DNA of 64,000 nt, taken from assembly GCF_900142205.1 (NCBI RefSeq), contig NZ_FRAA01000008.1, positions 124,001-188,000 on the forward strand. The letters run 5' to 3'. Origin of the DNA: Reichenbachiella agariperforans. Its GTDB lineage: Bacteria > Bacteroidota > Bacteroidia > Cytophagales > Cyclobacteriaceae. The position numbers were made by a program, and so were the translations under genes. Under the pieces are notes generated by a model, which ran no database searches, had not been told where the DNA came from, and worked only from the letters and a program-made list of their open reading frames with translations. Of the stretch, positions 55,034-64,000 are shown piece by piece; the first letter of the stretch is position 1; the number at the start of each line of letters is the position of its first letter.

Positions 55034-55433
55034 TTTCGCTATACGCAATTGCATATATATACTATTGGTATCAAGCTAATCTAGTGGGTTTTTAATGTTT
55101 TTCATAGTGTTATGAGCAACATGTGTATAAAGCTCCCTAGTGCCTGCCGTGTCGAGACAATGCTTTTCGTTTCAGTGGTTTTCAGTCACTCTGCGGAAGG
55201 CCTAAAACAACAGACAGCCAAGCTGCACACTATTCATTTTACACGCTTAAAAACCACGGCTACCGACACCTCGTCAACCATTGATTTCCTCAAGAATACC
55301 TTTTTCCCAGCGTAGCGGCAAGCAAGCAGGTCTTTAAGATCAAAGTACAACCTATATATACCCAAATCTGGGTAGCGGGTCAAAGGCTTTCACCTTTCAG
55401 AACGTTTTGAGGAGAGTAATAAAGGTTCGGGTT
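55034..55433. other. Non-coding spacer between OLD gene and palindrome cluster
   Basis: About 400 bp. Short open frames here lack family resemblance and start signals, so none is called. The sequence is less AT-rich than the OLD gene and may be degraded chromosomal sequence. Confidence 0.4.
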
Positions 55434-55546
55434 TCTGCTTGCGCAAGCAGAAGGTCCACCTTGGGCAAGCAGACCGTTGCGCTTGCCCAAGCACAGGCCT
55501 CCCCTTGCGCAAGGGGAAGGCCGACCTTGCGCAAGGCCAGATCGGC
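55434..55546. repeat. Cluster of four TTGCGCAA-type palindromes
   Basis: Within 113 bp: a perfect 18-bp palindrome TCTGCTTGCGCAAGCAGA (55434-55451); an inverted repeat CTTGGGCAAGC / GCTTGCCCAAG (55460-55470 with 55481-55491); CCCCTTGCGCAAGGGG (55501-55516), extended by GGCCT / AGGCC; and CCTTGCGCAAGG (55525-55536), enclosed by GCCGA / TCGGC. The block is much more GC-rich than its surroundings. It could be a REP/BIME-type element; no transposase is adjacent. Confidence 0.75.
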
Positions 55547-55823
55547 GCTTGGAGTGTTCCCAGTCGCAGGTGCTACAGGATTTAGGGTTTTCATTTCAAT
55601 ATTTTGCTCGATCTACCCTGTCAAAGACAGACGATACTACTTCTCTTATGAATATGGTTTTTGTCCAATAGAGGAGAAAAAAATACTGGACAGGAAGTGA
55701 TTCAAAAAGTAATAATCATTCAAAAACAAACTTACATGACCGTGCCCTTTGACCCGTGGGTCTCATGATAGCCGCTAGTCCAGTGATGCTCCTAAGCCTA
55801 TTTCTAGTCCCTGCCCTCTCTCA

Positions 55824-55886
55824 TACTGCCACAAGCTTACCAAAGAAGATGTACAGCTACTGGCCACATATTTCTTGTTTCCATAG
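55824..55886 (+). pseudogene. Relic of an XRE-cupin regulator C-terminus
   Basis: Twenty codons and a stop read YCHKLTKEDVQLLATYFLFP. The intact XRE-cupin regulator at 51290-51856 ends HYPKAAEERVQLLVIYFLFP. The shared VQLL-x-x-YFLFP-stop end is too specific to be chance, while the nucleotide sequence has diverged. No upstream part of the cupin or HTH remains in frame. It is therefore the decayed end of a paralogue, about 4 kb from the intact gene and on the far side of the OLD island. Confidence 0.6.
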
Positions 55887-55954
55887 CTACTGTAGTATCT
55901 TTGTGCGACATCAATGCTCATGACATTTAATCAGGATCGAAAATCAAATCACAG

Positions 55955-56530
55955 ATGAATATAGAACAAGAACTACTTAAAAGAAGTGAATCCAAATGTG
56001 AACTATGCGGCGCGACAGAAACACTCAACGTGCACATCGTCTCTCCAAAATCTGGGCAGGACCTCTCCGAAAACGCAATGATCTGTGGCTCTTGTTTGGA
56101 ACAAATAGACGACAAAGATAAAATCAACCCCAACCACTGGCACTGCCTCAACGACAGCATGTGGAGCGAAGTACCTGCCGTACAAGTACTCGCATGGAGA
56201 ATGCTCAACGACTTGATCGCTGAAGGCTGGGCACAAAACCTCCTAGAAATGCTCTACCTCGACGATGACACCCTTGCATGGGCCAAAGAAGGAATGGTCG
56301 CTGATGAGCAAAAGGCCATTAAGCATATCGATAGCAACGGCGTACAGCTATCTGCGGGGGATTCGGTTGTTCTCATCAAAGACCTCAACGTCAAAGGTGC
56401 CAACTTCACTGCCAAACGTGGCACGGCAGTCCGCAACATCACCCTCACCCATGACAATGCCGAACATATCGAAGGCAAGGTCAACGGACAACACATCGTC
56501 ATCCTCACCCAGTTCGTCAAGAAGAGCTAG
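55955..56530 (+). CDS. PhnA/YjdM-domain zinc-ribbon protein
   Basis: A 191-residue cytoplasmic protein. An N-terminal zinc ribbon has Cys pairs CELCGATE and ICGSCLEQ. The C-terminal PhnA domain is GVQLSAGDSVVLIKDLNVKG ... GTAVRNITL ... HIVILTQFVKKS. Despite the name, YjdM/PhnA is not phosphonoacetate hydrolase and its role is unknown. Its closeness to the phosphonate locus is probably chance, since it lies beyond the OLD island and beside housekeeping genes. Start at ATG 55955. Confidence 0.88.
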   Translation: MNIEQELLKRSESKCELCGATETLNVHIVSPKSGQDLSENAMICGSCLEQIDDKDKINPNHWHCLNDSMWSEVPAVQVLAWRMLNDLIAEGWAQNLLEMLYLDDDTLAWAKEGMVADEQKAIKHIDSNGVQLSAGDSVVLIKDLNVKGANFTAKRGTAVRNITLTHDNAEHIEGKVNGQHIVILTQFVKKS

Positions 56531-56677
56531 TTAGCATGTAGATTCCTACAAAACCCATACAATCACAAATACTGTTTTTCTAAGGAACAAACCCTACTAT
56601 CTGATTCAGAGGGATTATCAAATTGAATAATTCAGGTTAAATTGTGCCTTAGACTTAACAACATAAATTCGACAACT

Positions 56678-57442
56678 ATGTCCATAAGTACTGACGCTGA
56701 AATGGCAGGGATGCGAGAAATTAGCACCATCGTGGGACTTACCTTGAAAAAAATGCGTGAATATGCCAAGGAAGGCATGCCCACCAAAGAACTCGACGAG
56801 TATGGCTATGAAATACTCAAAAAGCATGGAGCAAAATCTGCCCCATTCGAAACCTACGGATTTCCTGGATGGACATGCATCAGTGTCAACAAGGAGATCG
56901 CGCATGGTATTCCCTCAGAACAAAAAATCCTCAAAAATGGTGACCTCATCAACATAGACGTGTCTGGAGAGCGTAACGGTTTTTGGGCAGACAATGGCGG
57001 ATCATTCGTGCTAGGCGAGGATATACATGTACATCAACCACTCATCGAAGCATCCAAAAAAGCCCTCTTCAATGCGATCAACAAAATCCAAGATGGCGTC
57101 AAAATATCCGACATAGGACACATCATCGAGTCAGAGGCTAATCGAAGTGGATTCAAAGTAATCAAAAATCTAGCAGGTCACGGAGTAGGCAGAAGCCTCC
57201 ACGAAAAACCCGAAAACATCCTCAACTACCGAGACAAACATGATCACCAAAGGTTCGAAAAAAACTCTGTCGTGGCGATAGAAACTTTCATCTCTACCAA
57301 ATCTACCCAAGCTGTAGAACTGAAAGATGGATGGACTTTGGTAGGCAACCGAGGAGGGTTCGTCGCACAGCACGAACACACCATCGTGGTGACTGATGAG
57401 CAGCCGATTGTCTTGACAGAAGCCAACGAGATATGGAAGTAA
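56678..57442 (+). CDS. map: Methionine aminopeptidase type I
   Basis: A 254-residue enzyme that removes the N-terminal Met of new proteins. The five metal ligands can be placed: Asp in NIDVSGERNGFW, Asp in ADNGGSF, His in GHGVGRSLHE, Glu in AIETFIS and Glu in QHEHTIVV. The ATG at 56678-56680 was chosen over an upstream TTG because MSISTDAEMAGMREI aligns with the usual short N-terminus. The histidine kinase gene starts 16 bp after its stop. Bacteria often carry a second copy elsewhere. Confidence 0.94.
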   Translation: MSISTDAEMAGMREISTIVGLTLKKMREYAKEGMPTKELDEYGYEILKKHGAKSAPFETYGFPGWTCISVNKEIAHGIPSEQKILKNGDLINIDVSGERNGFWADNGGSFVLGEDIHVHQPLIEASKKALFNAINKIQDGVKISDIGHIIESEANRSGFKVIKNLAGHGVGRSLHEKPENILNYRDKHDHQRFEKNSVVAIETFISTKSTQAVELKDGWTLVGNRGGFVAQHEHTIVVTDEQPIVLTEANEIWK

Positions 57443-57458
57443 ACCTAGCCCCTCGACG

Positions 57459-59033
57459 ATGACCAAAAACATCCGGACGGTTTTACTACTCGCGGTGGTG
57501 ATCCTAACCCCTCTCCTGCTCTATGCGCTACTTCAGGTCAAATCACTCGAAGAAGACGAAGAGACTGCAAACCAAATCTACCAAAAGCAGTTAGAGACCA
57601 TCATGTTTTCGCTCAACCAGTATGCAGATGATATGATGGATAGTTGGGTACGAAAACTCACCAACGAAAAACATCCCCTATCCAAAAATGCATCTGATCT
57701 GCTACTCGCCAACGAGTCCATCCAAATGCTCGTCATTCGTCAGATGTCTAACCGATCCGACAGCATCTGTGTCAACGACTATGTGATATCTACCGATGAT
57801 ACCCGTCGCAACATCAACAACTGGTACGACTCCAAGGATTCCGTCCTCTTCCAATTGACCAAATACCTCGATGCGGGATTTCAAAAAATCCAACCCGCTA
57901 CAGACTGGCAAGCCATCAGCGGTCTACAACCAGCCCAATCTGGCATCACAGTCATGCTCTACGACCGTGACTCAACCCTATACAATGCCCTTTTCATCCT
58001 AGAGACCAACTACTGGATAGAACAGACATTGGGATCCAAAATGCAAGAATCTGCTCAAGACAACCTCCGAATAGCGGTACTACAATCCGCCGACACCTTA
58101 GACACTCCACGCATCGCATTCAGCACGGAAACCTTCGACCTAGACAAAGACTACATACGCAACGAACTCTGGATACTCCCCAATACCTCACTAGCCATAC
58201 AGACCAAAGGAGAAAGCTACGCTGAACTGATCCGATCCAGAAGCCGAAACAATCTCTACATCCTACTAGCATCCATATCGACGATGCTACTAGGTACACT
58301 CATCATGCTCCGAAACATCCGAAACACCGTACGGGTTGCACAGCTCAAATCGGATTTCGTATCCAACGTATCTCATGAGATTCGTACTCCCCTCTCCCTC
58401 ATCAAAATGTACGCCGAAACCCTCATGCTAGGCAGGCTACCCTCTGAGGAGAAAAAAAAACACTACTATGAGGTCATCCATCATGAAGCCGGGAGACTCA
58501 CCTACCTAGTCAACAACATCCTTGATTTCTCCAAAATAGAGGCAAACAAAAAGACCTACCGACTCGAAGCTCAGGACCTCAACGAACCCATCCCGCAACT
58601 CATAGAACATTACTCACACACCCTACGAGAAAAAGGAATTCGCTGCGAACTATCACTATCCAGTAGTCCACTCCTCGTCAATCTAGATCTTCAGGCATTT
58701 GACGAGGCATTGTCTAACCTGATCGAAAACGCAATCAAATACCACGGAGACAGCGATCAACTCAAAATCTCAACCTACCGCAAAGGCGACTATGCTTGCT
58801 GCCAAATCCAGGATTACGGCATTGGGATACCCAAAAGTGCACAGCGCAAGATTTTCGATAAATTCTACCGTGTAGAGCACGCCCTAACTCAAAAAACAAA
58901 AGGGACAGGACTTGGGTTGAGTCTCGTACAGCATATCATGACCTCTCATGGAGGGCGAGTCACTGTAGATTCGATATTGAATCAAGGCAGTACTTTCACC
59001 TTATGTTTTCCACTAAACCAGACCAGCGCATGA
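57459..59033 (+). CDS. Sensor histidine kinase
   Basis: A 524-residue membrane kinase. TM1 (about 5-26, TVLLLAVVILTPLLLYALLQ), a periplasmic sensor of ~240 residues without recognised domain, and TM2 (about 267-286, YILLASISTMLLGTLIML). HisKA has SNVSHEIRTPLSLIKMYAET (phospho-His); HATPase has LIENAIKYHG, QDYGIGIPKS and KGTGLGLSLVQHI. It overlaps the response-regulator start by ATGA, so the pair is co-translated. The signal sensed is unknown; the RND pump downstream is on the opposite strand and converges. Confidence 0.93.
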   Translation: MTKNIRTVLLLAVVILTPLLLYALLQVKSLEEDEETANQIYQKQLETIMFSLNQYADDMMDSWVRKLTNEKHPLSKNASDLLLANESIQMLVIRQMSNRSDSICVNDYVISTDDTRRNINNWYDSKDSVLFQLTKYLDAGFQKIQPATDWQAISGLQPAQSGITVMLYDRDSTLYNALFILETNYWIEQTLGSKMQESAQDNLRIAVLQSADTLDTPRIAFSTETFDLDKDYIRNELWILPNTSLAIQTKGESYAELIRSRSRNNLYILLASISTMLLGTLIMLRNIRNTVRVAQLKSDFVSNVSHEIRTPLSLIKMYAETLMLGRLPSEEKKKHYYEVIHHEAGRLTYLVNNILDFSKIEANKKTYRLEAQDLNEPIPQLIEHYSHTLREKGIRCELSLSSSPLLVNLDLQAFDEALSNLIENAIKYHGDSDQLKISTYRKGDYACCQIQDYGIGIPKSAQRKIFDKFYRVEHALTQKTKGTGLGLSLVQHIMTSHGGRVTVDSILNQGSTFTLCFPLNQTSA

Positions 59034-59716
59034 CTAGAATATTAGTAGTAGATGATGAGCCCGCTATGCGGGAAGGGTTACATGACAACTTGATCTTCGA
59101 AGGGTATCAGGTCGATACAGCCAGTGATGGTAGCGCCGCACTAGCTGCACTAAAAGACCAACACTACGACCTCATGGTTTTAGACGTAATGATGCCTGAG
59201 ATGTCTGGATTCGATGTGTGCAAACAACTGCGCAGTGAACAAAATCCCATCCCCATCATCCTGCTCACAGCCAAAGGAGAAGAAATAGATCGTGTACTCG
59301 GATTAGAATTCGGTGCAGATGATTACATCTCCAAACCCTTTAGTGTCCGTGAACTAGTCGCTCGAATCAAAGCCATTCTCAGACGCACACAGCAAGGACA
59401 ACAAACCGCTTCTCCTCAGCATTTTGAGCAGATCGGGCTAATGCAGGTAGATTTCAAAACCTATGAAGCCAAGTTGGGATCGGAAACAATCAAACTCTCC
59501 CACCGAGAATTCGAAGTGTTACACTTCCTCTGGAATCACCGTCAACAGATCGTCAGTCGAGACGATCTACTCAAAAACATCTGGGGCTATGACGAGTTCC
59601 CTACCACACGGACTATAGACAACTTCATTCTACGTCTTCGTCAAAAAATAGAAAACAACCCCAACGATCCAAAAATCATCCTGACTGTCCACGGTATGGG
59701 GTATAAAATGCTTTAA
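59030..59716 (+). CDS. OmpR/PhoB-family response regulator
   Basis: A 228-residue regulator. Receiver domain: LVVDDEPAMREG, phospho-Asp in LMVLDVMMPEMSGFDV, TAKGEEIDRVLGLEFGADD and the switch Lys in YISKPFSVREL. C-terminal winged helix (about 130-228) with LSHREFEVLHFLW, NIWGYDEFPTTRTIDNFILR and LTVHGMGYKML. The ATG at 59030-59032 overlaps the kinase stop. Partner of the preceding kinase. Confidence 0.95.
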   Translation: MTRILVVDDEPAMREGLHDNLIFEGYQVDTASDGSAALAALKDQHYDLMVLDVMMPEMSGFDVCKQLRSEQNPIPIILLTAKGEEIDRVLGLEFGADDYISKPFSVRELVARIKAILRRTQQGQQTASPQHFEQIGLMQVDFKTYEAKLGSETIKLSHREFEVLHFLWNHRQQIVSRDDLLKNIWGYDEFPTTRTIDNFILRLRQKIENNPNDPKIILTVHGMGYKML

Positions 59717-59879
59717 ATTGATTTAAACGTAAGTACCAAAAGGCACCTGTAGTTCTACTCTCGTACCATGTATTTCTCCACTTTCATTCTTAATTTCATT
59801 GAGGACCAACTTGATTTTATCCTTGAGTGATTGGTTAACTCGACCTTCCACATCATAGCGCCCACGTGTTGGACTGACA

Positions 59880-59911
59880 CAAAAAAAGGGCTCCCCTTTC
59901 GAGAAGCCCTT
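59880..59911 (-). terminator. Intrinsic terminator of the RND efflux operon
   Basis: On the minus strand a stem AAGGGCT / AGCCCTT (59905-59911 with 59886-59892) is followed by seven T residues (59881-59887 on the plus strand as A). It lies 36 bp past the RND permease stop. Confidence 0.85.
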
Positions 59912-59946
59912 CACTAACAATCAATAATAATAACCAATACGGTATT

Positions 59947-62900
59947 TTAATTATCCTCTTCAAGCCCTGCTTTGGCTTGGAGTTCTTCCAACCCCTTTTT
60001 GCCGTAGGCCAATTTCGTAATCACGATATAGAGTACTGGCACGATGAAGATCGCTAGGAAGGTCGCAGCGAGCATCCCGCCGATCACGGTCCACCCGATC
60101 GTCTGACGCGCGACAGCTCCCGCACCAGAAGCCAACGCCAACGGCACGACTCCCAATATAAATGCCAAAGACGTCATCACAATCGGCCTCAATCTCAATT
60201 TGACCGCCTCCAGTGTAGCTGCGACGATTTCCATCCCACGGTCTACCCGTTCTTTGGCAAACTCCACGATCAAGATAGCATTCTTAGCAGCCAGACCTAT
60301 CAGGGTAATCAAACCAATCTGCGCATAGACGTTGTTGCTCAGGTGTGGCAAGAACATCAACGCCACGATCGCTCCAAAAGCACCCAAAGGCACTGTCAGC
60401 AAGATCGAAAACGGTACAGACCAACTCTCATACAGTGCAGCGAGCAGCAACAACACAATCACGATTGACAGTCCAAAAATCGCTACCGTGGCATTGCCTG
60501 ACGACAGCTCCTCACGGCTCAGCCCTGAAAAATCATAACCATAGCCTGCTGGCAGCACTTCATCCGCCACCTCTTTGAGTGCCTCCATCGCTTGACCACT
60601 ACTGTAGCCCGGTGCTGCAGCCCCATTGACTTCTGCCGATCGGAAGAGGTTGTAGTGAGAGATCACCGGTGCACTTTCCTTGACGTGATAGCTGACCAAT
60701 GCACTCAGCGGTACTGATTCGCCGTTGCGGTTTTGGACGTAATACTTTTCTAGATTTTTGATATCCATGCGATAGCTCGTATCGGCCTGAGCCACGACGC
60801 GGAAGTTTCGACCGTAGCGCGTGAAGTCATTGATGTACTGGCTCCCCATAAACGACGACATGGTTGCAAAAACATCCGATACGGACACACCCAATTTCTT
60901 GGCTTTCTCTCGGTCTACATCTACTTGGTAGCCCGGTGCTCGTGCGGTAAAGAAGCTATAGGCCATCGCAATCTCTGGTCGCTGATTGGCTGCCATGAGA
61001 AATTGCCCCAAGACTCCTTCGAGCTCCTTGACCTCTCCGCCAGCACGCTGCTCCAGCATGAAACTGAATCCCCCTGTGTTACCCAAACCTGGAATCGCAG
61101 GTGGAGACACCACGCGAATGGTCGCTTCGTGTACACTCGCAAATGCGGCATTGAGCTGACCGATCACTCCCTGCAACTGCATGGATGGATCTTTTCTTTC
61201 CTCCCAAGGATGCATCTGGATGAAGTAGGTCGCTGAGTTGGATTTGAACGAGAAGTTGATCGCATTCAGTCCAGCGATACCCGTGTAGTTTTTGATCGCG
61301 GGGTGCTCGCCGAGTGTCGCACCTACTTTGTCCATCACTTCCAGTGTACGTGCCGTAGACGACCCTTCGGGCAGTTCCATCGCGATGAAAATACGTCCTT
61401 CATCTTCCGTTGGGATAAATCCAGTCGGTTTGATGTTGAACATCCCCACCGTGCCTACATAGATACATACTAGCGCGATCAATACCATCGGCGTGGCTTT
61501 GATGGCCTTCCGGACACCATTGCCATAAGACTCAGTAGTCCGCTCAAACCAAGTATTGAACTTGAAGAACAGCCCATTGATACCCGTAGATTTCTTGGAC
61601 AAATTCATCGGACGCAGCATCAGCGAACAAAGCGCTGGTGTCAGTGTCAGAGCGACAAAAGCCGAAATCAATACCGAAATCGCAATCGTAATCGCAAACT
61701 GCTGGTACAATCGTCCTACGATACCTGGGATGAATCCCACCGGAATAAATACAGCCGCCAAGATCAAAGCAATCGCAATAACTGGCGCAGTGATGTCTTT
61801 CATCGCTCGGCGTGTGGCTTCTTTGGGCGAAAGCTTGAAGTGATCGATGTAGTGCTGTACTGCCTCTACCACCACAATCGCGTCATCCACTACGATACCA
61901 ATCGCAAGGACGAAACCAAACAGCGTCAGTGTGTTGATGGTGAAGCCCAAGGGAATAAAAAAGATGAACGTACCCACAATCGAAACCGGAATTGCCAAAA
62001 TCGGCACCAAAGTCGCTCTCCAGCTCTGCAAGAACAGGAACACCACGATCGTCACGAGCAGCAAGGCTTCAAACAGCGTATGCAACACTTCCTCGATCGA
62101 CACCTCTACCACAGAGACCGACTCAAAAGAGACCACATAATCCACATCATTAGGAAATGCTTTCTTCAACTCTTCCAATGCTTCGTTGACCCCATCGGCC
62201 GTCGTGAGGGCATTGCTACCCGGCGCTTGATAGATCAAAAGCAGCGCCGTAGGGTCTCCATTGACCACAGACGCACGGCCATAGTCGAATCGACCAAACT
62301 CGATGCGCGCGATATCTTTGAGATAGACCAAAGAGCCATCTTCGGGGTTAGTACGAACGATGATATCTTCAAATTCTTCTTTTGACGACAGTCGGCCGTT
62401 GACAGTGATCGGGTACTCGAAAGCCTGATCATCTACCTGCGGCATAGCGCCTACTTTCCCCGCCGCGACTTGGAGATTTTGCTCCTGTATCGCTGCACTG
62501 ACTTCTTGTGTACGGATCCCATACTGAGCCATCTTGTCTGGCTTGAGCCAAAGTCTCATCGAGAAATCCTGCCCTAGAGAAGTAATATCCCCCACACCTG
62601 GCACACGCAACAAAGCGTCTCGCACGAAGATGTTGGTATAGTTGTCGAGGTAGCCTACGTCGTGTGTCCCGTTTGGAGAGTAGATCCCTACCACCATCAT
62701 GATGCTCGGATTACGCTTGCGTACGACGATACCGAGACGCTTGACCGCCTCTGGGAGTGTCGGTTCGGCGATGCTCACTCTGTTTTGCACATCCAATGTG
62801 GCAATATCCACATCGGTCCCCACCTCAAAGGTGACGTTCATTTGCATCTGTCCCGTACTCGTACTGTTGGATGACACGTAGGCCATACCCGGAGTACCGT

Positions 62901-63111
62901 TGACCTGTGTCTCCACAGGAGTCGCGACCGTCTGCTCTACGGTCTGGGCATCTGCCCCTGTATAATTACCCGAAATCGACACCACTGGGGGCGTAATCTC
63001 CGGATACTGGGTCACAGGCAGGTTCATGATCGCCAAGGTCCCCGTCAACAGCAGCAAGAGCGAGATGACGATCGAGGTGACCGGGCGTTTTATAAATACA
63101 TCAGATATCAT
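59947..63111 (-). CDS. RND efflux permease, HAE1/AcrB family
   Basis: A 1054-residue inner-membrane drug/proton antiporter. It begins ISDVFIKRPVTSIVISLLLL with VTQYPEITPPVVSISGNYTG. About twelve membrane helices and two large periplasmic loops fit AcrB. The proton-relay aspartates are in FVLAIGIVVDDAIVVVEAVQ and the lysine in LIGLAAKNAILIVEFAKER, both intact. It follows the adaptor gene by 30 bp. With an outer-membrane TolC-type protein, likely outside the window, it would expel toxic compounds. Confidence 0.96.
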   Translation of the reverse strand: MISDVFIKRPVTSIVISLLLLLTGTLAIMNLPVTQYPEITPPVVSISGNYTGADAQTVEQTVATPVETQVNGTPGMAYVSSNSTSTGQMQMNVTFEVGTDVDIATLDVQNRVSIAEPTLPEAVKRLGIVVRKRNPSIMMVVGIYSPNGTHDVGYLDNYTNIFVRDALLRVPGVGDITSLGQDFSMRLWLKPDKMAQYGIRTQEVSAAIQEQNLQVAAGKVGAMPQVDDQAFEYPITVNGRLSSKEEFEDIIVRTNPEDGSLVYLKDIARIEFGRFDYGRASVVNGDPTALLLIYQAPGSNALTTADGVNEALEELKKAFPNDVDYVVSFESVSVVEVSIEEVLHTLFEALLLVTIVVFLFLQSWRATLVPILAIPVSIVGTFIFFIPLGFTINTLTLFGFVLAIGIVVDDAIVVVEAVQHYIDHFKLSPKEATRRAMKDITAPVIAIALILAAVFIPVGFIPGIVGRLYQQFAITIAISVLISAFVALTLTPALCSLMLRPMNLSKKSTGINGLFFKFNTWFERTTESYGNGVRKAIKATPMVLIALVCIYVGTVGMFNIKPTGFIPTEDEGRIFIAMELPEGSSTARTLEVMDKVGATLGEHPAIKNYTGIAGLNAINFSFKSNSATYFIQMHPWEERKDPSMQLQGVIGQLNAAFASVHEATIRVVSPPAIPGLGNTGGFSFMLEQRAGGEVKELEGVLGQFLMAANQRPEIAMAYSFFTARAPGYQVDVDREKAKKLGVSVSDVFATMSSFMGSQYINDFTRYGRNFRVVAQADTSYRMDIKNLEKYYVQNRNGESVPLSALVSYHVKESAPVISHYNLFRSAEVNGAAAPGYSSGQAMEALKEVADEVLPAGYGYDFSGLSREELSSGNATVAIFGLSIVIVLLLLAALYESWSVPFSILLTVPLGAFGAIVALMFLPHLSNNVYAQIGLITLIGLAAKNAILIVEFAKERVDRGMEIVAATLEAVKLRLRPIVMTSLAFILGVVPLALASGAGAVARQTIGWTVIGGMLAATFLAIFIVPVLYIVITKLAYGKKGLEELQAKAGLEEDN

Positions 63112-63141
63112 TCTTCTATGTTATGTTTTGAACCGAATTGA

Positions 63142-64000
63142 TTAATTGTTGCTCACGACCTCTACTGCTGATCCTTCGCGTAGTTTCTGGATGCCGTTGA
63201 CGATGAGTTTTTCGCCTCCCTTGAGCCCGTCACGTACGACGATATCTCCACCGACAATGCTACCGAGTTGGATACGGACTTGATGTGCTTTACCGTCTTG
63301 GACGACATAGACGAAGTACTCGCCCATCTGCTCGACAACTGCTTTGTAAGGGATCGCAATTTGCTTTCCATGGTCTTGATTAAGTACCTTGACATCCACA
63401 GTCATCCCTGGAATCAGGTCCTTCTCCGGATTAGGAAAACTCAAACGGATCGTCAGTGTCCCCGTCTGACGGCCTACTGCACGATCGATGGCTATCACCT
63501 TTCCCGAATAGGGGTACTTGCTGCCGTCACTCAACGCCATGGTAAACAACGAATCAGGCTGCTCCTCACGTTTCAGCCTGTTGAATCGTGGAATTTCCTT
63601 TTCGTTGATCACGAAATCTACCGCCACAGGATCGTCAGACGAGAGCGTATTGAGCAATGGCTGACCGGGCGATACTTGCGCACCGACGCGAACTTGATGT
63701 ATCCCGATGGTCCCAGCGAATGGTGCTTTGATCGTAGAGTACTGCAAGTCATTGGTCGAAGAAGACAATTGCGCTTTGGCCGCATCGACTTGCGCTTTGG
63801 CTGTTTGGAGGTCTGCTTTGGCGTAATCTACTTTTTGCGCAGCGATGGCATCCTGCTCGCGCAGTGCTTCGTAGCGCTTCACGTCCTGCTCTATTTTTGC
63901 CAAATTGGCTTCTGCCGTAGACACATTTGCTTTGGCTTGATGATAGGACGCGATATATTTGGTTCGGTCTATTTCATAGAGTTTCTGCCCCTTTTTGACT
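63142..64000 (-). CDS. RND periplasmic adaptor (membrane fusion) protein, 5' end outside window
   Basis: About 286 codons of the 3' part are visible; the frame stays open to the window edge (VKKGQKLYEIDRTKY...), so the start lies to the right. The coiled-coil hairpin is seen (KANVSTAEANLAKIEQDVKR ... VDAAKAQLSSSTNDL), followed by the lipoyl return strand IKAPFAGTIGIHQVRVGAQV, the beta-barrel domain and the membrane-proximal domain ending GIQKLREGSAVEVVSNN. This is an AcrA/MexA-type adaptor linking the RND permease to the outer-membrane channel. Confidence 0.93.
   Translation of the reverse strand, partial: VKKGQKLYEIDRTKYIASYHQAKANVSTAEANLAKIEQDVKRYEALREQDAIAAQKVDYAKADLQTAKAQVDAAKAQLSSSTNDLQYSTIKAPFAGTIGIHQVRVGAQVSPGQPLLNTLSSDDPVAVDFVINEKEIPRFNRLKREEQPDSLFTMALSDGSKYPYSGKVIAIDRAVGRQTGTLTIRLSFPNPEKDLIPGMTVDVKVLNQDHGKQIAIPYKAVVEQMGEYFVYVVQDGKAHQVRIQLGSIVGGDIVVRDGLKGGEKLIVNGIQKLREGSAVEVVSNN

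Noticed and set aside
55112-55315. 67-codon plus-strand frame in the spacer near the OLD gene
   Set aside because: No family resemblance, no signal or domain pattern, and low-quality sequence around it.
55397-55594. 65-codon minus-strand frame through the palindrome cluster
   Set aside because: Its residues come from the repeated TTGCGCAA blocks, so the open frame is a by-product of the repeats.
55955-56530. Phosphonoacetate hydrolase linking this gene to the phosphonate locus
   Set aside because: The YjdM/PhnA domain is historically misnamed; true phosphonoacetate hydrolases belong to the alkaline phosphatase superfamily and look different.
59723-59920. 65-codon minus-strand frame with an end like a histidine kinase (SGEIHGTRVELQVPF)
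   Set aside because: The resemblance is short and no N- or G-box is visible; it overlaps the RND terminator. A kinase relic is possible but not supportable.

Overview
The window comes from a marine-type Bacteroidota, most likely Cytophagales (Reichenbachiella-like; the genus is inferred). The evidence is two SusC/SusD outer-membrane import pairs, a hybrid two-component sensor with an AraC output domain, a type IX secretion sorting tail, Bacteroidota-type lipoprotein signals and weak Shine-Dalgarno use. No rRNA gene, CRISPR array or intact transposase was seen. One tRNA is present (tRNA-Cys).

Layout. (1) 1-25.3 kb is a pectin utilisation locus. On the minus strand it runs SusC, SusD, a surface lipoprotein, rhamnogalacturonan acetylesterase (CE12), pectate lyase PL1, GH105, pectinesterase CE8, polygalacturonase GH28, pectate lyase PL9, an esterase, DUF4861, a second GH105 and a cupin. 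Next to its distal end are a hybrid two-component regulator and a divergent GH9 enzyme. Together these would de-esterify, cleave and saccharify homogalacturonan and rhamnogalacturonan. (2) 26-31 kb holds a GH11 xylanase with a T9SS tail, a photolyase, tRNA-Cys and rpsA. (3) 31.4-34.3 kb is an accessory stretch: an isochorismatase-family hydrolase and an AAA ATPase, each framed by its own inverted repeat, a tyrosine recombinase fragment and an array of degenerate 22-bp repeats.

(4) 34.4-51.9 kb is the most interesting part: an organophosphorus locus, nearly all of it one strand of overlapping or abutting genes. SusC and SusD lead into an alkaline-phosphatase-superfamily hydrolase, a metallophosphoesterase, a PI-PLC-like lipoprotein, PhoX, a LamG-type metallophosphoesterase, a probable (R)-1-hydroxy-2-aminoethylphosphonate ammonia-lyase, a phosphonatase-like HAD hydrolase, a DUF5690 MFS transporter and a TIGR03364 FAD oxidoreductase. 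A divergent XRE-cupin regulator sits at the head, with three copies of a 16-bp element between it and susC. I read this as a TonB-dependent system that captures a phosphonate- or phosphoester-bearing macromolecule or lipid, strips it outside the cytoplasm, and breaks the C-P bond inside.

(5) 51.9-55.9 kb is a second accessory stretch with a small membrane-anchored protein, an OLD-family nuclease, palindromic elements and a relic of an XRE-cupin gene. The OLD gene and the two island-3 genes are flanked by gene-specific inverted repeats of the form GTT...AAC. In island 3 the inner stems, equal spacers and one unpaired base reproduce the architecture of integron attC sites, so these look like single-gene cassettes. 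(6) 55.9-64 kb returns to core-like genes: a PhnA/YjdM-type protein, methionine aminopeptidase, a histidine kinase/response regulator pair, and an RND efflux pump with its adaptor, which is cut by the window end.
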